Source of the DNA: Rhodopseudomonas_A palustris_F
Lineage (GTDB): Bacteria; Pseudomonadota; Alphaproteobacteria; Rhizobiales; Xanthobacteraceae
DNA: 64,000 bases
Direction: 5' to 3'
Assembly: GCF_000013745.1 (NCBI RefSeq)
Contig: NC_007925.1
Location: 2,418,001 to 2,482,000, forward strand
Part shown: positions 36,929-45,864 of the stretch, one piece after another
How the letters are laid out: every line of letters begins with the position of its first letter
Numbering within the stretch: position 1 is the stretch's first letter
Notes under the pieces: generated by a model
What the model was told of the DNA's origin: nothing
Seen by the model: only the letters and a program-made list of their open reading frames with translations
Databases searched by the model: none
Translations under genes and position numbers: made by a program

Positions 36929-38578
36929 ATGACAAGGACCAGCTTCGCCACCCATGAGGTATGGAACCAGTCGCCGCCGTTCGAGGACGTCGATCTGTTC
37001 GCGCTCGACCGGCCGCTGGCCGATGCGGTGGCGGCGTATGGCGGGGCGTCGGCGGCGGCTGAATTGTCCGAATTCGGCCGCGAATGGGGCTCGGCTGAGA
37101 TGGCGGAGCGCGGTCGGCTCGCCAACGAGAACACGCCGAAGCTGAAGAGTTTCGATGCTCGCGGCCTGCGCCGCGACGAGGTCGAGTTTCATCCGGCCTA
37201 TCACGAGGTGATGGCGGCGAGCATGCGCGCCGGGCTGCACAACTCGACCTGGGATGCGCAGGGCAAGCCCGCCGGCGGCGCCGCGGAAGTGATCCGCGCG
37301 GCAAAATTCTACATGGCTGCGCCGGTGGAGTCCGGGCATCTGTGCCCGATTACTATGACCCGCGCCGCGGTCGGCGCGCTATCGGCGCAGCCGGATCTGT
37401 TGCAGCAACTGATGCCGGTGATCGCCACGCGTAGTTACGATGCGAGCTTCAAGCCGTGGCAGCAGAAGCGCGGCATGACGCTCGGCATGGGCATGACCGA
37501 GAAGCAGGGCGGCACCGACGTGCGTTCCAACTCCACCCGCGCCGTGCGCGATGGCGACGCCTATCGGCTGATCGGCCACAAATGGTTCATGTCGGCGCCG
37601 ATGAGCGACGCTTTCCTGGTGCTGGCGCAGGCCGAGGGCGGACTGACCTGTTTCTTCACCCCGCGTTTTGCGCCGGACGGTTCGGTCAACGCGCTGCAAT
37701 TCCAGCGGCTGAAGGATAAGCTCGGCAACCGCTCCAACGCGTCCTCGGAGGTCGAGTTCACCGGCGCCTATGCGCAGCGCGTCGGCGGCGAGGGCCGCGG
37801 CATCCGCACCATCATCGAGATGGTGCAATTGACGCGGCAGGATTGCGCGATCTCCTCGGTCGGCTTCATGCGCGCCGGATTGGCGCAGGCGCTGCATCAC
37901 GCGCGGCATCGCAGCGTATTTCAGAAGCGGCTCGCCGATCAGCCGTTGATGCAGGCGGTGCTCGCCGACATGGCGCTGCAGGTCGAGGCGTCGGTCGCGC
38001 TGGTGATGCGGCTGTGCGCCGCGTTCGATCGTGCCGGCAGCGACGAGGTCGCGGCCGCCTGGATGCGCTTACTGACGCCGGCGGTGAAATACTGGATCTG
38101 CAAGAGCGCGCCGCCGTTTCTCTACGAGGCGATGGAGTGTCTCGGCGGCAACGGTTACGTCGAAGAGGGCGTGTTGGCGCGGCTGTATCGCGAGGCTCCG
38201 GTCAACGCGATCTGGGAAGGCTCCGGCAACGTGATGTGCCTCGACGTGCTGCGCGCGCTGTCGCGCGAGCCGGATCTGGCCGCAGCCGTGCTGCAGAACC
38301 TGGTTGCGGAAACCAAAGGCCTGCCTGGTGCGGCGGAGGCGGCGGCGTTGGTCGGCAAGACCTTTCAACGCCCGGACAGCGAGCGCGTGGCGCGGCTCTC
38401 GGTCGAGACCTTGGCCAAGCTCGCAGCCGCGGCGGCGTTGAACGGCGTGCATCCGGAGCACGCAGAGCTGTTTGCCGCGACGAGACTGGTGCCGTCATTG
38501 GGCGACATGTACGGCGCTATCGACTTGGACACCGCGCAGACGCGCCGGCTGTTGGAGCGCACGCTGCCGTTGCCATAG
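36929..38578 (+). CDS. aidB: AidB-like acyl-CoA dehydrogenase
   Basis: The protein has 549 residues, the length of AidB and longer than ordinary acyl-CoA dehydrogenases. Signatures are HEVWNQSPPFEDVDLFALD at the N-terminus, LGMGMTEKQGGTDVRSNST (FAD loop), EVEFTGAYAQRVGGEGRG, and ECLGGNGYVEEGVLARLYREAPVNAIWEGSGNVMCLD. AidB binds FAD and DNA and belongs to the adaptive alkylation response, though its enzymatic role is unsettled. AGGAAA precedes ATG 36929. No ada or alkB is adjacent. Confidence 0.9.
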   Translation: MTRTSFATHEVWNQSPPFEDVDLFALDRPLADAVAAYGGASAAAELSEFGREWGSAEMAERGRLANENTPKLKSFDARGLRRDEVEFHPAYHEVMAASMRAGLHNSTWDAQGKPAGGAAEVIRAAKFYMAAPVESGHLCPITMTRAAVGALSAQPDLLQQLMPVIATRSYDASFKPWQQKRGMTLGMGMTEKQGGTDVRSNSTRAVRDGDAYRLIGHKWFMSAPMSDAFLVLAQAEGGLTCFFTPRFAPDGSVNALQFQRLKDKLGNRSNASSEVEFTGAYAQRVGGEGRGIRTIIEMVQLTRQDCAISSVGFMRAGLAQALHHARHRSVFQKRLADQPLMQAVLADMALQVEASVALVMRLCAAFDRAGSDEVAAAWMRLLTPAVKYWICKSAPPFLYEAMECLGGNGYVEEGVLARLYREAPVNAIWEGSGNVMCLDVLRALSREPDLAAAVLQNLVAETKGLPGAAEAAALVGKTFQRPDSERVARLSVETLAKLAAAAALNGVHPEHAELFAATRLVPSLGDMYGAIDLDTAQTRRLLERTLPLP

Positions 38579-38672
38579 GCGGTGACCGGTCGCAGCCGGG
38601 GAACCAAACGAGGAGTGATCGATTGGTCTGGTGCCTGACTGACGGGCCACCTTCCGACATATGGAGAGTTTG

Positions 38673-39077
38673 ATGCTGCTTCCTCAGGGAACAATCGTGG
38701 CTGTGGCCGACGGCGAGAAGTTCAATCTGTTTCAGAACACCGGCGACGAGGCCAACCCGGCGCTGACCGCGCTGCCCGAGGCGGATATCGAGAGCGCCAA
38801 CAAGGGATCAGGCTCAAGCCATCAAAACAGCTCGTCCAATCCGGACGAGAGCCAGGCCGCCGAAGACGGCTTCGCCGGCGGCATCGCCGATCTCTTGAAC
38901 AAGCGGGTGCTCGACGGCAAGATCGCCGACCTGGTGATCATCGCCGCGCCGCGAACGCTCGGCGAATTGCGCAAAAGCTACCACAAGAAATTGGCCGACG
39001 TGCTGCGCGGCGAGATCTCCAAGGATCTCACCGGTCACCCGCTGCACGACATCGAGAAGACCATCGCGGCGGCGTAA
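38673..39077 (+). CDS. Host-attachment-family protein
   Basis: This 134-residue soluble protein matches the family annotated as required for attachment to host cells (PF10116): LPQGTIVAVADGEKFNLFQNTGDEANPALTALP at the N-terminus, a polar Ser/Asn-rich linker (GSGSSHQNSSSNPDESQA), and IADLVIIAAPRTLGELRKSYHKKLADVLRGEISKDLTGHPLHDIEKTI at the end. GGAGAG is properly spaced for ATG 38673, so it is preferred over ATG 38661. Despite the family name, direct evidence for a role in attachment is thin. Confidence 0.85.
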   Translation: MLLPQGTIVAVADGEKFNLFQNTGDEANPALTALPEADIESANKGSGSSHQNSSSNPDESQAAEDGFAGGIADLLNKRVLDGKIADLVIIAAPRTLGELRKSYHKKLADVLRGEISKDLTGHPLHDIEKTIAAA

Positions 39078-39079
39078 CC

Positions 39080-40006
39080 TCACGCCACCAGCGTGATGAA
39101 CAACGGCATGGTGAGCGCCGCGAGGCTGGTTTGCAGGGTCAAGATCTGTGCCAGCAGCGGTGCGTCGCCGCCCATTTGCCGAGCCAGGATATAACCGTTC
39201 GAGGCGCTCGGCACCGAGGCGCAGCACGCCACCACCGCGAGGTTGGTGCCCGACAGGCCGAAAGCGAGGCCGAAACCGGTGCCGAGCAGCGGCATCACGG
39301 CAAGCTTCAGTCCAACGGTGATGAGCGCGGCGGGCTTCGGCTTGCGGAGCCCTTCGAGATGCAGTCCGGCGCCGACCACCAAGAGCCCCAGCGCCAGCGA
39401 GCAGCGTCCCAGTGCGTCGGCAAATTCATGCAGTGGCCGCGGCACAGATATCTGCGACAGATTGATCGCCAGCCCCAGCAGGCAGGCCCAGATCAGCGGG
39501 TTGCGGGCGATCGCGAGCAGAATGCTCGGCCAAGACAGCCGCATTGGCGCGGCGTAGCGCGCCAACACGCCGACGCTGAACACGTTGAGCAGCGGGATCA
39601 TCGCCACCATGGCCACCGAGGCGAGCGTAATGCCGATGTCGTCATAGAGATTGCCGGCGACCGACAGCGCCACGAAGCTCTGCCAGCGGGTGGCGCCCTG
39701 AAACACCGAGGTGAAGGCCGGGCCATCGAGGCCGAGCCGCGCAGCCAGCAACGGCCGCAACGCCAGGCACAGCGCCGACATCGCCACCACCGCCAGCAGC
39801 AAGGCGCCGCCGACCCCGGCGACCGGCACCGCTGCCAAGTTGGCGCGCGACAGCGTATCGATCAGCAGCGCCGGAAACAGCACGTAATAGACCAGTTGCT
39901 CAATGCCGCTCCACGACTTGTCCTCGGTGAGCAACATCCGCCGCAGCACATGGCCGAGCACGATCAACAGGAACACCGGCACCAGCGCGCCAAACACAGT
40001 CAGCAT
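39080..40006 (-). CDS. AEC-family transporter
   Basis: The 308-residue membrane protein has about ten hydrophobic segments in two halves and the AEC/malonate-auxin carrier pattern (VPVFLLIVLGHVLRRM..WSGIEQLVYYVLFPALLIDTLSR; FQGATRWQSFVALSVAGNLY; CCASVPSASNGYILARQMGGDAPLLAQILTLQT). Substrates of the family include malonate and other carboxylates; the one here is unknown. It starts 1 bp after ruvX and is co-transcribed with it. Confidence 0.88.
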   Translation of the reverse strand: MLTVFGALVPVFLLIVLGHVLRRMLLTEDKSWSGIEQLVYYVLFPALLIDTLSRANLAAVPVAGVGGALLLAVVAMSALCLALRPLLAARLGLDGPAFTSVFQGATRWQSFVALSVAGNLYDDIGITLASVAMVAMIPLLNVFSVGVLARYAAPMRLSWPSILLAIARNPLIWACLLGLAINLSQISVPRPLHEFADALGRCSLALGLLVVGAGLHLEGLRKPKPAALITVGLKLAVMPLLGTGFGLAFGLSGTNLAVVACCASVPSASNGYILARQMGGDAPLLAQILTLQTSLAALTMPLFITLVA

Positions 40007-40007
40007 G

Positions 40008-40499
40008 TCAGTCAGTCCGGGGTGCGGCGTTGAGCACGGTGAGCCGGTCGAGCGCGCCTTGCAGGATGAAGATCGCAGCGTGCTCGTCGATCACCTTGGC
40101 GCGCTTGGCGCGGCTGACGTCGTTGGCGATCAATTCGCGCTCCACCGCCGAGGTCGAGAGCCGCTCGTCCCACAGCCCGATCGGCAAATCGGTGAGTCTC
40201 GCGAAATTGCGCGCGAAGGCGCGGGTCGATTGCGCGCGCGGGCCTTCACTGCCGTCCATGTTGATCGGCAGGCCGAGCACGAAGCCGACCGCGTTGCGTT
40301 GCCCGGCGAGCAGCAATAGCCGCGCCGCGTTGGCCTTGAAGGCGGTGTGAATGATGGTCTCGACGCCGGTGGCGAGCCGGCGATCGGGGTCCGACACCGC
40401 AACCCCGATGGTCTTGGTGCCGAGGTCGAGGCCGATCAGCGCACCGCGCGCGGGCCACTGCGCGGCGGCTTCGATCAATGGGAGGATAGGAGCGGGCAT
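40008..40499 (-). CDS. ruvX: Holliday junction resolvase-like RuvX (YqgF)
   Basis: The protein has 163 residues with RNase H-fold motifs LIGLDLGTKTIGVAVSDPD, FVLGLPINMDGSEGPRAQ, LWDERLSTSAVERELIAN and the C-terminal IDEHAAIFILQGALD, carrying the conserved acidic residues. YqgF is involved in pre-16S rRNA 5' processing and is predicted to act on Holliday junctions. ATG 40499 follows GAGG; the longer upstream frame is not family-like. Confidence 0.93.
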   Translation of the reverse strand: MPAPILPLIEAAAQWPARGALIGLDLGTKTIGVAVSDPDRRLATGVETIIHTAFKANAARLLLLAGQRNAVGFVLGLPINMDGSEGPRAQSTRAFARNFARLTDLPIGLWDERLSTSAVERELIANDVSRAKRAKVIDEHAAIFILQGALDRLTVLNAAPRTD

Positions 40500-40635
40500 C
40501 GCCTCGCATAGCAGCCCGGGGTCGTGGCGGAAAGCTGATCCCGCAAAGCAGCCAGCCGGACGCGATTCCGAGCGATGCCACTGCATTGACCACCACGGGG
40601 ATTGATTTAATCCGCGTGCCGCCTTCTTTTGGGCG

Positions 40636-40667
40636 ATATCATATGTCATCTGGATAACAGTTGATAT
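40636..40667. promoter_or_regulatory. Inverted repeat before oleate hydratase gene
   Basis: ATATCA (40636-40641) and TGATAT (40662-40667) are perfect 6-bp arms 20 bp apart in an AT-rich stretch 46 bp before the start codon. It could be the site of the downstream TetR-type regulator. The arms are short, so chance is possible. Confidence 0.25.
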
Positions 40668-40713
40668 TTCGATTGCATCTGCCTCCGGATGCTGATCGAT
40701 GGAAGGAAACCTC

Positions 40714-42693
40714 ATGACCGAATCCACCTCTAGGCCGATCCCGTCGGTTCCCGGCACGCCCCCGATTGAGGCCGACGCTGGCGCCGCCTTCTGGCGCAAA
40801 GGGCCGAACGACACGCTGCCACCGCCCGACATGGTCGGTCCCTACATGCGCAACCGTCCGGTTCCGTTGGAGCCGGTGGATGGGCGCAAGGCCTGGATCA
40901 TCGGCAGCGGCATCGCTGGGCTGTCCGCCGCGTTCTACTTGATGCGCGACGGCGGCATGAAAGGCGAGGACATCACCATCCTCGATACGATGACGATCGC
41001 CGGCGGCTCGCTCGACGGCGCCGGCAATGCCGACCAAGGCTACATCATTCGCGGCGGCCGCGAGATGAATTTCAACTACGACAATTTCTGGGACGTGTTT
41101 CAGGACGTGCCGGCGCTGGAATTGCCCAATGGCTTTAGCGTTCTCGACGAATACCGGCTGGTGAACGACAACGATCCAAACTGGTCGAAGGCGCGGCTGA
41201 TGCACAAGCAGGGCCAGATCCGCGACTTCTCGACGCTGGGCCTGAGCAAGCTGCACCAGTGGGAAATCGTCAAACTGCTGCTCAAGCGCAAGGAAGAGCT
41301 CGACGACATCACCATCGAGCAATATTTCAGCGAGAGCTTTCTCGAAACGAACTTCTGGTATCTGTGGCGCTCGATGTTCGCCTTCGAGAATTGGCAGAGC
41401 CTTCTGGAGATGAAGCTCTACATGCATCGCTTCCTCGATGCGATCGACGGGCTGACCGACATGTCGGCCTTGGTGTTCCCGAAATACAATCAGTACGATA
41501 GTTTCGTGGTGCCGCTGACGCGGCTTCTCAAGGAGAAGGGCGTCAAGGTGCAGTTCGGCACAAGGGCCTATGACCTCGCCATGGTCGAGGAGGGCGGCCG
41601 TCGCACCGTGACCGCGATCCGCTGCAAGAAGGACGGCAAGGACGACAGCATCGCCATAGGTCCGAAGGATGTGGTGTTCGCACTGACCGGCTCGATGACC
41701 GAAGGCACCGCTTACGGCGACATGGACACCGCCCCGGTGCTGGCCCGCGGCAACGCCGAGCCCGGCGAGGACAGCGACTGGGTGCTTTGGAAGAACCTGG
41801 CGAAGACCTCGCCGGTGTTCGGCAAGCCGGAAAAATTCTACGGCAATGTGGCCGGCTCGATGTGGGAATCGGCGACGCTGACCTGCAGGCCGTCGCCCTT
41901 GGTCGACAAGCTGAAGGAATTGTCGGTCAACGATCCGTTCTCCGGCAAGACGGTGACCGGCGGAATCATCACCTTCACCGATTCCAACTGGGTGCTGAGC
42001 TTCACCTGCAACCGCCAACCGCATTTCCCGACCCAGCCCAACGACGTGCTGGTGCTGTGGGTCTATGCGCTGCTGATGGACAAGGACGGCAACTACGTCA
42101 AAAAGCCGATGCCGGCTTGCACCGGCCGGGAAATTCTGGCGGAGCTCTGCTATCATCTCGGCATCGTCGACCAGCTCGATGCGGTTGCCGCCAAGACCAA
42201 GGTTCGGCTGGCGCTGATGCCCTACATCACCGCGCAATTCATGCCGCGGGCTGCCGGCGACCGGCCCCGCGTCGTCCCCGAGGGGTGCACCAACCTGGCT
42301 TTGCTGGGGCAATTCGTGGAGACCAGCAACGACATCATCTTCACCATGGAGGCCTCGGTGCGCACCGCGCGGATCGGTGTCTACACGCTGCTCGGCCTGC
42401 CCAAGCAGGTCGCCGATATCAGCCCGACGCAATACGACATCCGCAACCTGATGAAGGGCGCGCGCGCGTTGAACAACAACGAGCCGTTCCCCGGCGAGCG
42501 GTTGCTGCATCGGCTGCTCGACAACACCTATTACGCCCACATTCTTCCGCCGTTGCCCGAGCAGGACGACACGCTGCGAGAACGGGCCGAAGCCGAATTG
42601 TCCACTCTGCTCGGCAAAGGAAGTCAGGCGCTCGGCGCGGTGTATGGCTGGCTCGACCGATTGCGGGATGGCAGCAGCAACACATCGAAATAA
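40714..42693 (+). CDS. ohyA: Oleate hydratase
   Basis: The protein has 659 residues and belongs to the MCRA/oleate hydratase family: FAD motif WIIGSGIAGLSAAFYLMRDGG (64-69 core), RGGREMNFNYDNFWDVF with the catalytic-position glutamate E117, SFTCNRQPHFPTQP and LLGQFVETSNDIIFTMEASVRTARIGVY. It adds water to the cis-9 double bond of oleate and related fatty acids, giving 10-hydroxystearate, which detoxifies unsaturated fatty acids. ATG 40714 has GGAAGGA six bases upstream, so it is preferred over ATG 40699. A TetR regulator follows 66 bp downstream. Confidence 0.93.
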   Translation: MTESTSRPIPSVPGTPPIEADAGAAFWRKGPNDTLPPPDMVGPYMRNRPVPLEPVDGRKAWIIGSGIAGLSAAFYLMRDGGMKGEDITILDTMTIAGGSLDGAGNADQGYIIRGGREMNFNYDNFWDVFQDVPALELPNGFSVLDEYRLVNDNDPNWSKARLMHKQGQIRDFSTLGLSKLHQWEIVKLLLKRKEELDDITIEQYFSESFLETNFWYLWRSMFAFENWQSLLEMKLYMHRFLDAIDGLTDMSALVFPKYNQYDSFVVPLTRLLKEKGVKVQFGTRAYDLAMVEEGGRRTVTAIRCKKDGKDDSIAIGPKDVVFALTGSMTEGTAYGDMDTAPVLARGNAEPGEDSDWVLWKNLAKTSPVFGKPEKFYGNVAGSMWESATLTCRPSPLVDKLKELSVNDPFSGKTVTGGIITFTDSNWVLSFTCNRQPHFPTQPNDVLVLWVYALLMDKDGNYVKKPMPACTGREILAELCYHLGIVDQLDAVAAKTKVRLALMPYITAQFMPRAAGDRPRVVPEGCTNLALLGQFVETSNDIIFTMEASVRTARIGVYTLLGLPKQVADISPTQYDIRNLMKGARALNNNEPFPGERLLHRLLDNTYYAHILPPLPEQDDTLRERAEAELSTLLGKGSQALGAVYGWLDRLRDGSSNTSK

Positions 42694-42700
42694 CCAAACG

Positions 42701-42732
42701 GCGGAAGCGGGCGGCGCGCCGCCTGCTTCCGC
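42701..42732. terminator. Long palindrome between ohyA and the TetR gene
   Basis: A 32-bp sequence from GCGGAAGC to GCTTCCGC is fully self-complementary except for one G-T pair. It lies just after the ohyA stop and ends 27 bp before the regulator start. It could form a terminator hairpin (only a short TTTT follows, 9 bases away) or be a dyad operator for the regulator. Confidence 0.5.
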
Positions 42733-42759
42733 TCACGACTTTTCACTGGGACACACCAC

Positions 42760-43368
42760 ATGCGCAAGACGCGGGAACAAAGCCGGCTGGAGACCCGGGA
42801 GCGCCTGATCGCTTCGGCCCATGCGGCGATCAGGCGGGATGGCATCGGCGGCCTGTCGCTGCGTCGGCTGTGCGAGGAGGCCGGTTATTCGCAAGGCGCG
42901 TTCTATTCGAATTTTGCCAGCCGCGACGATCTGCTGCTGGCGTTGATGGAGCGCCATGTGCTCGCCGAAGTGGAAACGCTGCGGCGCCTTGTCCAAGTGA
43001 CCCATGGTAAGGTGTTGGACGACGTGTTGGCAACGGTCGCGGCGCGCCTTGCCGATCTGGCGAAGCAAACCGAATGGTCGCTGCTGGCGATCGAACTGCA
43101 ACTGCATGCCCAGCGCGATGCCGATTTCGCCGACGCCTACAACGCGGCAAAGATCAGCTATCATGCCGAATTCGCCTTGCTGGTCGACGAGATTTTGCGG
43201 CGGCATAAGCTTCTGCCGGCGCTGCCGCCGCTGCAGATCGCCATCGGGCTTTACGCGCTTTGGTCGGGGCTCGCCGTTCAGGGGACCGTGCCCGGCGCTG
43301 GACCGCGAGATGAGATCTTCCTTGCCTTTCTGCGTGCGATTATCGGCGGATCGCCATCGAACCGCTGA
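42760..43368 (+). CDS. TetR/AcrR-family regulator
   Basis: The 202-residue protein has an N-terminal TetR helix-turn-helix (TRERLIASAHAAIRRDGIGGLSLRRLCEEAGYSQGAFYSNFASRDDLLLALM, about 10-65) and an all-helical ligand-binding part. Position directly after the oleate hydratase gene suggests it controls that gene in response to fatty acids or their CoA esters; this is inference. Confidence 0.88.
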   Translation: MRKTREQSRLETRERLIASAHAAIRRDGIGGLSLRRLCEEAGYSQGAFYSNFASRDDLLLALMERHVLAEVETLRRLVQVTHGKVLDDVLATVAARLADLAKQTEWSLLAIELQLHAQRDADFADAYNAAKISYHAEFALLVDEILRRHKLLPALPPLQIAIGLYALWSGLAVQGTVPGAGPRDEIFLAFLRAIIGGSPSNR

Positions 43369-43536
43369 CGCTGCGGCTTAAGGCGCCGAACCAGGGTGTC
43401 CGTCGGCATCGTCGCATGGGCACGCCGCTGCCCTTGGCTATCCGGGCCATCGACGGAATTGGGAATGGCCGGCAAATATAGCTAGTGTGGGTCAGCCGAG
43501 ACCGATTCCGTTCGCAATCATCCTGAAAGACACGCC

Positions 43537-43773
43537 ATGGACGCGCTGACGCTGTTCGGATTGCTCGCGGTGACCGCGATGCTGATCTGCTATGCGATGG
43601 AAGAGCGCAGCCATTGGTATGTGCTGGGCTTCGCAGTTGCCTGCGGGTTGGGCTCGATCTACGGTTTTATGCAGGGCGCCTGGCCGTTCGGGCTGGTCGA
43701 GGCGATCTGGGCCGGGGTGGCGCTGCGGCGCTGGATGCTGAAGCCGCGAGCATTGCAGGCCGATCGCGGATAG
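43537..43773 (+). CDS. Small membrane protein, 78 residues
   Basis: Two or three hydrophobic helices are visible (ALTLFGLLAVTAMLICYAME; WYVLGFAVACGLGSIYGFM; LVEAIWAGVALRRWML) with a short basic tail. The start ATG 43537 follows GAAAGACACGCC. Proteins of this plan are common in rhizobial genomes, without known function. It stands alone between the TetR regulator and the nitronate monooxygenase gene. Confidence 0.7.
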   Translation: MDALTLFGLLAVTAMLICYAMEERSHWYVLGFAVACGLGSIYGFMQGAWPFGLVEAIWAGVALRRWMLKPRALQADRG

Positions 43774-43868
43774 CAGTGGCCGTTTGGGCCATGTTAGACT
43801 GCCGGACCGGCAACGACGCCTAAGGCAGACCTCCCTCCGTTTTCTATCAGCAAGCGAGCAGACCCGTG

Positions 43869-44984
43869 ATGTGGCCGAACCGCCGACTTCTCGAACTCTT
43901 CAACATCGAACTGCCGATCGTGCAGGCGCCGATGGCCGCGGCGCAGGACGCCGACATCATGATCGGTGCCGCGACCGCGGGCGCGTTGCCGTCGCTGCCC
44001 TGTGCGATGCTGTCGGCGGAGACAATCCGCGAGCAGGTTGGCATCGTCCGGCAGCGGCTGCGCACGCCGGTCAATCTGAATTTCTTCTGCCACACCGCGG
44101 TCGACGCCGATCCACAGCGCGAGGTGGGCTGGAAGCGGCGCCTGGGCGCTTATTACAATGAGTACGGCGTCGATCCCGCGGCGCCGCTTGCCGCCGCCAA
44201 CCGCGCGCCGTTCGACGCCGCGATGTGCGACCTCGTCGAGGAGCTGAAGCCGGAAGTGGTCAGCTTCCATTTCGGACTGCCGCAGCCTTCATTGCTCGAC
44301 CGGGTCAAAGCCGCGGGCGCCAAGGTGATCGCGTCGGCGACCATCGTGCGTGAGGCGATCTGGCTCGAGGAACGCGGCGTCGACGCGATCATCGCGCAGG
44401 GCGCTGAGGCCGGCGGCCATCGCGGCATGTTTCTCACCGAGGCCATTGCGGAGCAGCCCGGGCTGTTCGCACTGTTGCCGCAAGTGGTCGACGCGGTGCA
44501 TGTGCCGGTGATCGCCGCCGGCGGCATCGCCGATGGCCGCGGCATCGCCGCAGCCTTCGCGCTGGGCGCATCGGGGGTGCAGATCGGCAGCGCCTATCTG
44601 CGCTGCCCGGAGTCCAAATTGAGCGGGTTGGCGCGCGCCGCGCTCGGGCAGGCGCGCGACGACTCCACCGTGATCACCAATGTGATGACCGGGCGACCGG
44701 CTCGCGGCATCGTCAACCGGCTGATGCGCGAGGTCGGACCGCTCTCGGCGGACGCGCCGGCCTTTCCACATGCCGCCACCGCCTTGGCGCCGCTGAAGGC
44801 CGCCGCGGAAAAACACGGCAGGGCCGATTTCAGCAATCTGTGGGCCGGGCAGGCGGTACGGCTCGGCCACGACTTGCCGGCGGCGGAACTGACCCGCGCG
44901 CTGGCTGGCGCGGCTCTGCTGCGGCTCAGCCAGCTCAACGGCCACGCCGCCCCGGTTGCGGCGCAAAACCTCCCTCTGCTATAG
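43869..44984 (+). CDS. Nitronate monooxygenase (2-nitropropane dioxygenase family)
   Basis: The 371-residue TIM-barrel flavoprotein shows LELFNIELPIVQAPMAAAQD, VSFHFGLP, IIAQGAEAGGHRGMF (FMN phosphate region and catalytic-His motif GGHRG) and VIAAGGIADGRGIAAAFALGASGVQIGSAYL. It oxidises alkyl nitronates such as propionate 3-nitronate, a detoxification step. ATG 43869 or the GTG 43866 just before it could start translation. It ends 33 bp before gatC on the same strand. Confidence 0.9.
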   Translation: MWPNRRLLELFNIELPIVQAPMAAAQDADIMIGAATAGALPSLPCAMLSAETIREQVGIVRQRLRTPVNLNFFCHTAVDADPQREVGWKRRLGAYYNEYGVDPAAPLAAANRAPFDAAMCDLVEELKPEVVSFHFGLPQPSLLDRVKAAGAKVIASATIVREAIWLEERGVDAIIAQGAEAGGHRGMFLTEAIAEQPGLFALLPQVVDAVHVPVIAAGGIADGRGIAAAFALGASGVQIGSAYLRCPESKLSGLARAALGQARDDSTVITNVMTGRPARGIVNRLMREVGPLSADAPAFPHAATALAPLKAAAEKHGRADFSNLWAGQAVRLGHDLPAAELTRALAGAALLRLSQLNGHAAPVAAQNLPLL

Positions 44985-45017
44985 GGCGGCTGCAGATCTT
45001 CCGGGAAGGCTCTCACA

Positions 45018-45305
45018 ATGTCCGTCGATGCCACCACCGTCCGCCGTATCGCGCATCTGGCTCGGATCGCGGTGACCGATGCCGAGGTCCCGCATTTGCA
45101 GGGCGAACTGAATGCGATGCTGGCTTTCGTCGAGCAGTTGGGTGAGGTCGACGTCGACGGGGTCGAGCCGATGACCTCGGTGACGCCGATGCAGATGAAG
45201 AAGCGCGTCGACGCAGTTAACGACGGCGAGATCGCCGACCAGGTGGTGGCCAACGCGCCGGCGACCGAGGACCATTTCTTTCTGGTGCCCAAGGTCGTCG
45301 AATAG
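45018..45305 (+). CDS. gatC: Asp/Glu-tRNA(Asn/Gln) amidotransferase subunit C
   Basis: The 95-residue sequence (TTVRRIAHLARIAVTDAEVPHLQGELNAMLAFVEQLGEVDVDGVEPMTSVTPM..LRxD-like region..EDHFFLVPKVVE) is a full-length GatC. It wraps around GatA and stabilises GatCAB, which amidates misacylated Glu-tRNA(Gln) and Asp-tRNA(Asn). Here gatC is followed by a 68-residue protein and an inverted brnTA pair before gatA. Confidence 0.95.
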   Translation: MSVDATTVRRIAHLARIAVTDAEVPHLQGELNAMLAFVEQLGEVDVDGVEPMTSVTPMQMKKRVDAVNDGEIADQVVANAPATEDHFFLVPKVVE

Positions 45306-45331
45306 CGCGGCAACAGGAGACCGGAAATCCG

Positions 45332-45538
45332 ATGTGCCTGCTCTGCAACGATGAAGCGGCCTATCTGGCCTATATGAACTACCTCGACGCGATGCAGCGC
45401 CAGGGCGAGGCCGCCGATCCCGAAAAGGCGATGGGCGCGGTGCTCGACCAGCTGCAGAAGGCGGCCGTGGCGAAGCCCGTGGCGCCGGAAGACGACAAGA
45501 CGCTGTCGCCGTTCTTCTGCAGCCCGGTCAACAAATAA
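45332..45538 (+). CDS. Small Cys-containing protein in the gat cluster
   Basis: The 68-residue protein begins MCLLCNDEAAYLAYMNYLDAMQRQG, with a CxxC pair at residues 2-5, and ends SPFFCSPVNK with a third cysteine. AGGAGA lies eight bases upstream and the gene starts 26 bp after gatC, so it is co-transcribed with it. The three cysteines could bind metal, which is inference. It matches no named family I recognise. Confidence 0.75.
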   Translation: MCLLCNDEAAYLAYMNYLDAMQRQGEAADPEKAMGAVLDQLQKAAVAKPVAPEDDKTLSPFFCSPVNK

Positions 45539-45576
45539 TCCGCGTCGCCTTGCGGAGCTGCAGCCGCGCTTGCGGC

Positions 45577-45864
45577 TCACGCCTTCTTCAGCTTGCGGAC
45601 GCGGCGCAGGTCGGCGTTGATCTGCGACTGCCAGCCGGCGCCGAGCGCGCGATAGGCTTCCAGAACGTCGGCATCGAGCCGCAGCGTCACCGAGCTTTTC
45701 GGCCTGGCGCCGAGCGGCGGCCGGCCGCGGCGGACCACCTTGTCGCCGTCGCGGAACACGGCGCGATCGAGCATGGCGTCGGTCAATTCCGGTCCGTCGT
45801 CCGGATCGACCCATGGCTTACGTTTGCTTGAAGCGATCGAGGAGCTTTTTTTCCTCTCGGGCAT
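45577..45864 (-). CDS. brnA: BrnA-family antitoxin (second copy)
   Basis: This 95-residue protein has a Lys/Ser-rich N-terminus (MPERKKSSSIASSKRKPWVDPDD), ELTDAMLDRAVFRDGDKVVRRGRPPLG and the ribbon-helix-helix-like end SVTLRLDADVLEAYRALGAGWQSQINADLRRVRKLKKA. It overlaps the 3' end of the toxin gene by 47 bp, a usual BrnTA arrangement. It should neutralise BrnT and repress the pair. It lies antisense to, and between, the gatC and gatA genes. Confidence 0.88.
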   Translation of the reverse strand: MPERKKSSSIASSKRKPWVDPDDGPELTDAMLDRAVFRDGDKVVRRGRPPLGARPKSSVTLRLDADVLEAYRALGAGWQSQINADLRRVRKLKKA

